Origin: Dehalococcoidia bacterium
GTDB taxonomy: Bacteria; Chloroflexota; Dehalococcoidia; UBA1151; UBA1328
Length of the DNA stretch: 5,334 nucleotides
Direction: 5' to 3'
Assembly (NCBI GenBank): GCA_030745955.1
Contig: JASLNQ010000163.1
Location: 1 to 5,334, forward strand
The notes under the pieces were generated by a model. The model had not been told where the DNA came from. It worked only from the letters and a program-made list of their open reading frames with translations, and did not search any database. Positions 1 to 5,334 of the stretch are shown piece after piece. Each line of letters begins with the position of its first letter. Within the stretch, counting starts at the first letter, position 1. The translations under genes and the position numbers were made by a program.

Positions 1-790
1 TATCGCAGTTGCCGTTGTCGTAGTCGGGTGCCGGAGACTCGGCAAAGCTGTGCAGGAGATGGTGCCCGTATTCGTGGAAGATGGTCTGGAACCCGCGCTC
101 GGAATCGACGTCCCATGTATACGGCTGGACCTTGATAGTTGTATCTGAACTGGAATACGACGAAGTCGGCGTGTCAGTGTTGTCCGAGGCTGCGATCAGT
201 CGCGCCGTAACTTTTGGGACGACGGCGCTGTTTGCATGAATCGTAATGGAGTTCATGTACTCAAATGCGTGATTCAGCTGCTTGAAGATGTAGAATCCCG
301 CGTTGTCCCGCGAGTCGGTTAGGGGTGCTATCAAGGACCCGCAGCTGAGATTATCCAGCGGTGCCATATGCCCGAAGGAATAATGCGTCGCCCCATCGAT
401 GAACACGGTCTTGCTCCGGTAGCAGTACGGGAGCGGCGACAGGTACGAGTGGACGCTCGCACCCGGCGAGTCGGCGCGGATCTCGACGTAGATTTCGAGA
501 CTGCTATCGAGCTCGAAGACATCCACGAAGTGCACCGTGAAATCACCATCTCCCGCCGTGATGGTCGTAACGCACTGGCGCCCCGCTATGCCGTCGTCCT
601 CGCACACGGACACCTTGACCCCGGGGATTCCCTGGTCGCCGTTCGCATCCGTGTAGACGGCCCGCCCGGTGACTGTGAGTTCAATACCATTGGCTGCCAT
701 AACCGACGGCATATTCGCGCCGGTCCACAGCACCAGGAGACTCACACCCCCGAAAAGCACTAGCAGTTTGCGTCTGAAACTCCTACTCAC
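1..790 (-). CDS. Secreted zinc metallopeptidase with HEYGH motif, N-terminal part (runs off left edge)
   Basis: This is a predicted exported zinc-dependent protease; 263 codons are visible and the C-terminus lies beyond position 1. The chosen start is GTG at 790-788. It gives a classic signal peptide: basic SRSFRRK, a hydrophobic core at about residues 9-25, and likely cleavage after VMA (residue 32). An in-frame ATG at 817-815 would add nine partly acidic residues and is less signal-like. A GGGG stretch lies about 6 nt before the GTG. Residues about 33-130 look like a beta-sandwich of the CarboxypepD_reg/Cna-B kind (VTGRAVYTDANGD, later GVKVSVCED), probably an accessory domain. The catalytic signature is H239-E240-Y241-G242-H243 inside FQTIFHEYGHHLLH; two His and the Glu are the expected zinc ligands and general base of a gluzincin. 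The third zinc ligand would lie outside the window, so the exact family is open. The gene lies 91 nt downstream of the lipoprotein reading frame ending at 882 and in the same direction, so co-transcription is possible. Confidence 0.85.
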   Translation of the reverse strand, partial: MSRSFRRKLLVLFGGVSLLVLWTGANMPSVMAANGIELTVTGRAVYTDANGDQGIPGVKVSVCEDDGIAGRQCVTTITAGDGDFTVHFVDVFELDSSLEIYVEIRADSPGASVHSYLSPLPYCYRSKTVFIDGATHYSFGHMAPLDNLSCGSLIAPLTDSRDNAGFYIFKQLNHAFEYMNSITIHANSAVVPKVTARLIAASDNTDTPTSSYSSSDTTIKVQPYTWDVDSERGFQTIFHEYGHHLLHSFAESPAPDYDNGNCD

Positions 791-881
791 TTCTTGCCCC
801 GCTTCGCCAGTTTCCATTCCCGGGCATGATCGATCGAGTCGGGCAACGGCGCTTCAAAACGATAAAATAACGCGATCAGGG

Positions 882-1121
882 TCACTGGCAGTAGTTGTTG
901 TCGTTGGTGACGAACCAGCGGTCCTCGTCGATGTAGGTCTGGTTATTCTCGTACTGCAGCAGGTGGGCGCTGGTCTGGCCATTCGACCACGTGAATTCGA
1001 TCCCAACTCGCCCGGCGTCGCTGAGAATCCGCCACTGGCCGTACTGTTCGTCCTGACCGGGGTCGAACCCGCTGACGCCCTCGACATCCACGGAAACGAG
1101 GCTCTCTTCCGTGTAGTAGAA
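882..1121 (-). pseudogene. Detached C-terminal 79 codons of the lipoprotein, beyond the in-frame TAG
   Basis: This stretch is in exactly the same reading frame as the lipoprotein gene ending at 1122 and is separated from it only by the TAG at 1124-1122. It reads FYYTEESLVSVDVEG, then a Trp-containing segment (YGQWRILSDAGRVGIEFTWS), and ends near WFVTNDNNYCQ with a TGA. Read through the stop, the join is LCSNG-x-FYYTEESLVS. This resembles the common small beta-rich domain of secreted bacterial proteins that runs LCxxGxFxY, then a GxW strand, then a strand such as LxYxNxxTY. A single TCG-to-TAG change (Ser to stop) would account for it; other one-base origins are possible. A GTG at 1091 could start a 69-residue peptide, but it has no signal peptide and would begin in mid-domain, so I do not believe it is an independent gene. 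Confidence 0.75.
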
Positions 1122-2288
1122 CTAGCCGTTGCTGCAGAGGTACATCTTCCTCGTGGTCGAGGAGCCGACGCTGTCGGAGTCGTAGGTCGACATGTAGGTG
1201 AGGAGTTGACCCGCGAAGTACGCCTGCCACTCCTGTGCCTCCAGCGATAGAGCGCCGGTCGCTCCTGTCGCACCGGGCGCAACTGCTGAACCAGTATCCG
1301 CCACGGTTGCCGCGACCGGATCCGTATCGGTCGAATCGCCGAGTAGCGTTAGGAGCTCGGCGTAGTAATCGGCCTGGTCCAGTGGCCCGGCAGCGAAATA
1401 CAAGATCCCCGACCCGGTCTCGTCGATATACGACATGGTGTAACCGATCTGCGGCGTCGTGCCATTGGTGCCCTGATAACGGCCGATAATCCACTCACCC
1501 TGGACCTGGGGTTGGACCGCTGGGTAAAGGATCGTTGTTTGGTCGACCGGGAACGGCTCGGTCATTGCCGCTATTACTTCCTGGGCGGTTACGTTTTGCT
1601 GCCCCAGCGCCAGCACCATGCCCGGAACCGTGCCGGACACCAGGATCAGTGCCTCGGCTCCGGCCGGGATAGAACCGGACCAACCGTCGGGAATCGTAAA
1701 TGTAAAACCGAGCGCTGTGGACTTGACCCGCATGCCACCCGTGTAGTTCACGCCGGGCGCGAGTTCGACCGCTTCGACAACGGCTTCCACTGTTTCCGAG
1801 TCCCCTGGGCTGGCGGTTTCAGAAATCGAACCGCTGTCCTGGGTGTCAGAGCCGCTCGAACCCGTGGTGTCGCTTGAAGATCCGGGTGGGGCCGACGACG
1901 TGGACATGTCATCATTTTCCGAAGCCCCGAACGTCCCTGAATCTGACAACGCTGAAACAGGCTCCTGCTCCGGCATCGACTCGTCAGGCTTGGAGTCACC
2001 ACTCGATGTGTCACCACCCGACGTGTCGCCCGACGATGACTTATCCGATGAGGAATCACCAGCTGCTGATTCACCGGTTGTCGAGTCGCTGGCCGCACCC
2101 CCATCCTCAGATTTCGACGCGGTCCCGCCAGAACCGCTCGACCCGCTTGGACCGGACGTCGAATCCCCGCTCGACGACCCAACCGCCGCGGAATCGCCAC
2201 TCTCAGCCGATTCTGAATCTCCAGACGACCCGCAGCCCGCCATCGCGAGAAGAAGGGTCATGGTGACGAGGAGAATGACTTTCTTCAT
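1122..2288 (-). CDS. Ser/Gly/Asp-rich lipoprotein, 388 aa, ended by a probable premature TAG
   Basis: This is a membrane-anchored extracytoplasmic protein of unknown function. It begins with a lipoprotein signal peptide: KK, a hydrophobic core, and AMAGC with Cys19 as the acylation site. The ATG at 2288 is preceded by AGGTG with 5-nt spacing. Residues about 20-155 are low-complexity, rich in Ser, Gly, Asp, Thr and Glu, and look like a flexible acidic tether. Residues about 160-310 form a globular region with hallmarks FTFTIPDGWSGSIP, VTAQEVIAAM and GYTMSYIDETGSGILYFA. I know this general pattern from uncharacterised secreted proteins but cannot give it a family name. From about 345 (EAQEWQAYFAGQLLTYMS) a second small domain begins. 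It is cut at LCSNG by TAG at 1124-1122. The same frame continues to 882 with plausible protein, so the native product was probably 468 residues. The gene probably precedes the metallopeptidase in one transcript and is divergent from the histidine kinase relic. Confidence 0.85.
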   Translation of the reverse strand: MKKVILLVTMTLLLAMAGCGSSGDSESAESGDSAAVGSSSGDSTSGPSGSSGSGGTASKSEDGGAASDSTTGESAAGDSSSDKSSSGDTSGGDTSSGDSKPDESMPEQEPVSALSDSGTFGASENDDMSTSSAPPGSSSDTTGSSGSDTQDSGSISETASPGDSETVEAVVEAVELAPGVNYTGGMRVKSTALGFTFTIPDGWSGSIPAGAEALILVSGTVPGMVLALGQQNVTAQEVIAAMTEPFPVDQTTILYPAVQPQVQGEWIIGRYQGTNGTTPQIGYTMSYIDETGSGILYFAAGPLDQADYYAELLTLLGDSTDTDPVAATVADTGSAVAPGATGATGALSLEAQEWQAYFAGQLLTYMSTYDSDSVGSSTTRKMYLCSNG

Positions 2289-2293
2289 TGAGG

Positions 2294-2298
2294 CACCT
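2294..2298 (-). promoter_or_regulatory. Ribosome binding site of the Ser/Gly/Asp-rich lipoprotein
   Basis: On the minus strand AGGTG lies 5 nt before the ATG at 2288-2286. It supports this start over any internal one. It is the clearest Shine-Dalgarno-like site in the window. Confidence 0.55.
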
Positions 2299-2361
2299 AA
2301 CGGTTTTTGTGGTTACCGGAACAAGCGTGACGCTAATCGGCGGAGTCTACGAAATAAACCC

Positions 2362-2388
2362 CGTATTTCCGTCGTATTACGTGGTATT
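2362..2388. repeat. Three direct (C/G)GTATT hexamers at 11- and 10-bp spacing
   Basis: CGTATT occurs at 2362-2367 and 2373-2378, and GGTATT at 2383-2388. Start-to-start distances are 11 and 10 bp, about one helical turn each, so all three face the same side of the DNA. They lie 74-100 nt upstream of the lipoprotein ATG. Such spacing is typical of direct-repeat sites of OmpR/PhoB-type response regulators. That role is inference; short AT-containing hexamers can recur by chance. Confidence 0.35.
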
Positions 2389-2571
2389 CGCATGATAAAG
2401 CCGACCGTAGCAAACTGAACATCGCCGCATACTGCGCTTCTTTGCACCCCCCCCGGGACGGTGATCAAATCGCAGCCAGCGGCTGTTGTCGACAGCTCGT
2501 TTTCCACAAGCTGCGGGCTCGTGCTCGGTACCTCACCAGTACTGGTGGGTGTGGCCTGCGTATCCACATGA

Positions 2572-3262
2572 ACCGGACAACGAAACCTACCGACCGGTGA
2601 ACTCCGGCACCCTCGTTTCGCGGAATGCCGCCTCCGCCTTCGCAACTTTGCCGATATTCTCCGCAAATCGGATGACCGTCGGCCCAGGGTAATCGAAGCC
2701 CTGAAGTCTTCAGCGACCGAACTCGCTTCGATCATCAATGATCTTCGGAGCCCCGACTTCGGCGCGAACACCCGGTTGACCGTCGACCGGAAACCGGAAG
2801 ACATCTCGGTGTTGCTCGCCAGCTCGATCGAGAGATCAAGATTTCTCGTCGAAAGCAAGGCGCTAGATCTCCAGGTCGACATTACCCGTGATCCCAGCGT
2901 CGTCCAGCTGGAAATAGACGTGAACCGAATGACCCAGGTTTTTTTTCAAACCTGATTACCAACGCGGTGAACTACTCACCCGATGGGAGCAAGATCGAAA
3001 TCGGGCTTGGTGGCTGCAGCCGTTTTACACGGGTGCGGGTCTGCAACGAGGGTACAGGTGTTACCAGCGAAGAACTTGCCATGGTGACCCACCCGTACTT
3101 CCGGGAATCAACGCAGTCAACTCGCCAGAATCAGGCTCGGGTGTCGGGATGGCCCTGGCAAACGCCATCGTCGAATCGCATCGTGACCATATGAGCGTTC
3201 GGAGCGAACCGAACGAGTACTTCGAGGTTGAGGTGCTGCTGCCGAACCCCAGCCTGGGCTGA
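2572..3262 (+). pseudogene. Sensor histidine kinase relic (dimerisation region and ATPase domain) in three frames
   Basis: The protein is a kinase of a two-component system, which would autophosphorylate on His using ATP and pass phosphate to a response regulator. Frame 1 (about 2572-2952) has helical DHp-like sequence (FADILRKSDDRRPRVIEALK, then ELASIINDLRS) and the linker into the ATPase domain ending RMTQVFF. The frame then breaks at a T8 run (2939-2946). Frame 0 continues with the N box NLITNAVNYSPDG (2949-2987) and a G1-like box NEGTGV (3045-3062), followed by HPYFRE. A second break falls near 3105-3107. Frame 2 gives the G2 box GSGVGMALANAIVE (from 3134) and a C-terminal VEVLLP ending in TGA at 3260-3262. 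Signs of decay: no ATG/GTG/TTG in frame 1 between 2572 and 2776, and no convincing phospho-acceptor SHELRTP motif (only GELRHP at 2596-2613). The G1 box has Asn where Asp is usual, and HRD replaces the usual HGG. No membrane segment is seen. No response regulator gene lies in the window. Confidence 0.8.
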
Positions 3263-3359
3263 TTCCGTTCGCCCCCGGTCGATCTGTTTCAGCCTGGAGC
3301 CAGGCCACGCTCACCGTCGGCAATAGCTCTCTCGCCACACATTTCCGGGCGTCCGTACC

Positions 3360-3944
3360 TCATCGGGTACTGAACGACCACGTGATCGTTTCGAGCGCCG
3401 ATTCAGAATCACCCCAATTCAGGGTCACCGTATACGTGGTGTCTGGATCGAAAGACGATTCAGCCGTGAAAGCCTTGTAGCCCCCGGCATCGGTCGTGGA
3501 AACCAACCGGGTGGGCGGATCTATTTCCAACAACATGACGGGGACTGCCTCGGACAGATGAAAGCCAAACTCCGCGTTGACGGACAGATTCTTGTCGTTG
3601 TCCCGCGGCCACGTGGTAAACAGCTCAACCACGATGTCCGACTCGGTCGGCGCGGGAATCGCAAAATCCTCGCCGTATCGGGAAAACTCAACCACCGACC
3701 GCATGTAGGCTATGGCCTTGTACCGTTCCTTGTCATCTCGGTCGGTGATCTCGCCCAGTTCGTTAAGCGTGATGATCGGATAATCCCAGTGAATCAACTC
3801 GATCAGGGCGAAATCAGACTTTCTGATCTTGAGCCGATGCCGTGCTGCGAAATTCTCCCCCAGCCCCGCGCTGGCGGGTGGCAGGCCAAGCCCCTCGATG
3901 ACGTAGTGCTCACCGTCAGAGTCGACGAGTTCCGTCTCAAGCAT
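3360..3944 (-). pseudogene. Frameshifted C-terminal half of the LppX/LprG-like lipoprotein, with Ig-like end
   Basis: This reading frame continues the protein begun at 4293 after a net one-base shift near 3945. It can start at the ATG at 3944, which overlaps the upstream stop by 8 nt, giving 194 residues, but it has no signal peptide. An upstream in-frame extension to 4211 is Arg/Pro-rich antiparallel-frame noise. The first part, from VDSDGEHYVIEGLGLP to RYGEDFAIPAP, reads as the second half of an LppX/LprG/LolA-like fold: strands with acidic turns, then a closing 'fsrYGedfaIPaP' strand. The last 75 residues or so (DPPTRLVS, SFDPDTTYTVTLNWGDS, TWSFST) look like a bacterial Ig-like/SbsA-type domain, with the familiar 'P-x-T-x-Y-T-V-T' and 'W-x-F-x-T' strands. 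Because the putative carrier fold spans the junction, a single interrupted gene is more likely than two coupled genes. It ends 98 nt from the convergent kinase relic. Confidence 0.65.
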
Positions 3945-4293
3945 TTTCGACCGTCGCCCGCAGCCACTTTCCAGGCTTCGATTCCACCGGCCGGAATGCG
4001 GTATCCCCAACAAGGATAATCTCAGTTGAATCATCAGTGCCGGGATACCGGTAGTTGCCCGGTCGTTCAACCTGGATATCTTGTGTGCCGCTCGCCTCTT
4101 CGCTTTCTGGATCGAAGTAGTGAGTCGTAAAGGCAGCGTACGAGTTGGCTGCGATCGCGTGCGCACGGCTTTTCTCGACAATCTCGTCGGGTGTCGGCAC
4201 GGAGCCGTCACATGCCGTCACCACAACCCCGGTCACCAGGGTGGCAACCAGCACCAGCGCACGCGTCAAAGTAATCAATTTCAAGAGTTGCAT
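3937..4293 (-). CDS. N-terminal half of an LppX/LprG-like lipoprotein, cut at 118 aa by a frameshift
   Basis: This is a predicted lipoprotein. MQLLKLITLTRALV leads into a hydrophobic core and the lipobox VTAC, with Cys28 as the lipidation site. Mature residues include DEIVEKSRAHAIAANSYAAF, a helix typical of the start of LppX/LprAFG or LolA-like lipid-carrier folds. After it come strands ending in ILVGDTAFRPVESKPGKW; the 'i-v-gd-aY/F ... gkW' ending is common in that group. The fold is then broken by TGA at 3939-3937, and its second half continues in another frame. Removing one A from the A4 run at 3945-3948 would give ...ATVEMLETELVD and restore one protein of about 310 residues. Possible roles are lipid or glycolipid carriage, or surface sensing; neither is proven. 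The ATG at 4293 has no evident Shine-Dalgarno sequence. The gene is divergent from the ABC permease gene and shares a 206-nt regulatory region with it. Confidence 0.75.
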   Translation of the reverse strand: MQLLKLITLTRALVLVATLVTGVVVTACDGSVPTPDEIVEKSRAHAIAANSYAAFTTHYFDPESEEASGTQDIQVERPGNYRYPGTDDSTEIILVGDTAFRPVESKPGKWLRATVENA

Positions 4294-4499
4294 GCGTTGT
4301 ATTAGCGATATGGCCGTGCGTTTTGAGGGAGGACGGGATAGAAATTATTGCGCTAGTAACGATGAGTCTTGCGGCCAAACGATGAATAGTGTGGACTCAA
4401 TTCACCTGCGAGTTCGGTAAAATGCGCGCGATTTTGAGACTTACCGCGAGAGAACCGCCTGATCGATGCCCGGTGCCGGTTCTTTCGTAATGCCTTGTA
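4294..4499. other. Divergent intergenic region between lipoprotein and ABC permease genes
   Basis: These 206 nt separate two genes pointing away from each other, so promoters for both are expected here. No coding potential was seen. The best -10-like element for the permease is TAAAAT at 4418-4423, which matches five of six consensus bases but has no good -35 at normal spacing. No Shine-Dalgarno sequence stands before either start. A direct repeat lies at 4358-4387. Confidence 0.45.
4358..4387. repeat. Direct repeat AACGATGA(G/A)T, two copies 20 bp apart
   Basis: AACGATGAGT (4358-4367) and AACGATGAAT (4378-4387) are identical at nine of ten positions and start 20 bp apart, about two helical turns. 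They lie inside the divergent intergenic region, roughly 65-95 nt from the lipoprotein start and 113-142 nt from the permease start. This is a reasonable location for a regulator site, but a role is inference only. Confidence 0.4.
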
Positions 4500-5334
4500 T
4501 TGAACTTCTCACGATTCGTTCAACGACGTGCCCGCGGCGACCGCTTCCTTGCGGTTGGGGTACTGGTCGCCGTGTTTCTTGCCGCAACAGTTGTGGCCGG
4601 CGGCCCGATTTACCTCCGTTCACTTGAACGCATCGGCATGGGTGATGTAGTCGACACTCTCGGCTCATACAACAAGAATGTAAGTGCATTTTCCGATTGG
4701 ATACCACTGGAGGTGGTCGAGATTGCGCGCGCCGATACTGTTGTCGATTCGGCGGTGAACGCAGATCTCGAACCACTCATCACCCGCGTTTCGACCCGCA
4801 TCAAGTCCCGCGCCCATTTCTGGGGCCGCGAACCCACCATCATTCACCCCCCGTATCTCGACTACCTCCTCGAACCGCCCGGGGTGATCATCGTTCGCGG
4901 TGAACTCGCTTCACGTGCCTACTTCCACGAGATGGAGGGTATGTTCGACGCTGTCACCTATGTGGAGGGGCGGGCTCCGGGTCCGAGTCTAGAGACCGAC
5001 GAGAACGGCGACATCATCATCGAGGTTGCGCTCTACGAGGCTCGCTCAAAAGTGCTCCGGCACGGAAACCACATCGACAACCTGAACGTCGGCGACGTCA
5101 TTTCGGCAAGCTCCATCTCCCGGAACTCCGGGTTGGTGAAGGCTGAAATCGTTGGTATTTTCGTCGAAAAGGACAAGCGAAACGAGTTCTGGCTCGGCAG
5201 TCCAGACTCGATTCTCGAGCCCTTGCCGCCGACGCTGTTCGGTGGCCGGGACTTGCCGATCGTGCTGTTCACAGCAGAGGATACGATCGCTCCCGGCGTC
5301 GGTCCCTCCAACGCGGGTCTGCCGATGAACTACA
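4500..5334 (+). CDS. ABC transporter permease, N-terminal part (runs off right edge)
   Basis: This is a predicted integral membrane component of an ABC transporter of the FtsX/MacB-like type; 278 codons are visible with no stop. The N-terminus is short and basic (FSRFVQRRARGDRF). It is followed by one membrane segment, LAVGVLVAVFLAATVVAGG (about residues 17-35), and then PIYLRSLE, a junction I associate with large Chloroflexota-type permeases. The remaining visible residues (44-278) form a long soluble, presumably extracytoplasmic region, including the strand-rich VGDVISASSI and VKAEIVGIFVE. The latter resembles the 'vGD-i ... evVGi' part of MacB/FtsX periplasmic core domains. TTG at 4500 is the only ATG/GTG/TTG between the upstream in-frame TAA (4488-4490) and the membrane segment, but it has no Shine-Dalgarno sequence. 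An ATG at 4466 in another frame would need a frameshift to join. The ATPase partner and the FtsX domain itself would lie to the right. Substrate unknown. Confidence 0.8.
   Translation, partial: MNFSRFVQRRARGDRFLAVGVLVAVFLAATVVAGGPIYLRSLERIGMGDVVDTLGSYNKNVSAFSDWIPLEVVEIARADTVVDSAVNADLEPLITRVSTRIKSRAHFWGREPTIIHPPYLDYLLEPPGVIIVRGELASRAYFHEMEGMFDAVTYVEGRAPGPSLETDENGDIIIEVALYEARSKVLRHGNHIDNLNVGDVISASSISRNSGLVKAEIVGIFVEKDKRNEFWLGSPDSILEPLPPTLFGGRDLPIVLFTAEDTIAPGVGPSNAGLPMNY

Larger units (their letters stand above)
2289..2571. other. Intergenic region between divergent lipoprotein gene and histidine kinase relic
   Basis: No convincing gene is seen here on either strand. Reading frames that cross it have no recognisable protein features. 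It should hold the promoter of the minus-strand lipoprotein gene and, originally, the start of the kinase gene. I found no good -35/-10 pair. It contains a phased GTATT triple repeat (2362-2388) and a run of eight C followed by three G at about 2447-2457. The plus-strand frame that later encodes the kinase remnant is open from GTG 2461 to a TGA at 2569-2571. That 36-residue stretch has no kinase resemblance that I can see, so whether it belongs to the ancestral gene is undecided. Confidence 0.5.

Noticed and set aside
943..1494. Arg-rich minus-strand frame of 183 residues, and plus-strand frames at 669-1250 and 368-763
   Set aside because: They overlap the metallopeptidase and lipoprotein genes in other frames. 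They have Arg/Pro/Ser-biased composition and no domain-like pattern.
1843..2418. 191-residue plus-strand reading frame rich in Ser, Asp and Pro
   Set aside because: It is the antisense image of the Ser/Gly/Asp linker of the minus-strand lipoprotein. Low-complexity codons such as TCx/GAx leave the opposite strand open. The lipoprotein has the signal peptide and ribosome binding site.
2447..2457. C8G3 run as a phase-variable tract
   Set aside because: It is not inside a supported coding sequence and no promoter elements flank it at a useful distance. A simple homopolymer is the modest reading.
2313..2882. 189-residue minus-strand frame opposite the kinase relic
   Set aside because: Its composition is Arg/Ser-biased with no motif, and the plus strand carries recognisable kinase boxes. 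It is a shadow frame.
3292..3305. Inverted repeat GCCTGG-AG-CCAGGC between the convergent kinase relic and lipoprotein gene as a terminator
   Set aside because: The stem is only 5-6 bp with a tiny loop, and there is no T tract on either side. Too weak to call.
3937..3950. Programmed ribosomal frameshifting in the second lipoprotein
   Set aside because: The zero-frame codons GTC GAA AAT do not form an X-XXY-YYZ slippery heptamer, and no clear stimulatory hairpin was seen.
1..5334. Mobile element, CRISPR array or toxin-antitoxin system
   Set aside because: No transposase motif, terminal inverted repeats, regularly spaced repeats or small paired genes were found on either strand.

Overview
The window is a 5.3-kb stretch of bacterial chromosome of moderately high GC. 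It encodes mostly secreted or envelope proteins. The organism cannot be named with certainty. A Chloroflexota-like bacterium (SAR202/Dehalococcoidia type) is my best guess, based on general resemblance: a large ABC permease with one membrane segment followed by a long extracellular region, Ser/Asp-rich lipoproteins, and a secreted HEYGHH-type metallopeptidase. No rRNA, tRNA, CRISPR array or insertion sequence was seen.

Layout, left to right. (1) 1-790, minus strand: N-terminal 263 residues of a secreted zinc metallopeptidase, with a signal peptide, a beta-sandwich-like domain and HEYGH; it runs off the left edge. (2) 882-2288, minus strand: a lipoprotein with a long Ser/Gly/Asp linker, interrupted at codon 389 by an in-frame TAG. 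The same frame continues for 79 protein-like codons after the TAG. (3) 2289-2571: a 283-nt gap with a ribosome binding site and a phased triple repeat upstream of the lipoprotein. (4) 2572-3262, plus strand: the remains of a sensor histidine kinase spread over three reading frames. (5) 3360-4293, minus strand: a second lipoprotein, LppX/LprG-like with a C-terminal Ig-like segment, split by one frameshift. (6) 4294-4499: a divergent intergenic region with a 10-bp near-perfect direct repeat. (7) 4500-5334, plus strand: N-terminal 278 codons of an ABC transporter permease, open at the right edge.

The main observation is that three adjacent genes carry four disruptive changes: one nonsense codon and three frameshifts. 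The genes at the two edges are open as far as visible. Either this is a local patch of gene decay around a dead two-component kinase and its possible envelope targets, or the sequence contains indel errors. Two of the three frameshifts lie at or next to short A/T runs, which favours error for those. The nonsense codon is a substitution and is not explained that way.

Functionally, the intact ancestor of this locus would have had two surface lipoproteins, a secreted protease and a transporter permease around a histidine kinase. That suggests envelope sensing or secretion, but no pathway can be assigned from the sequence alone.
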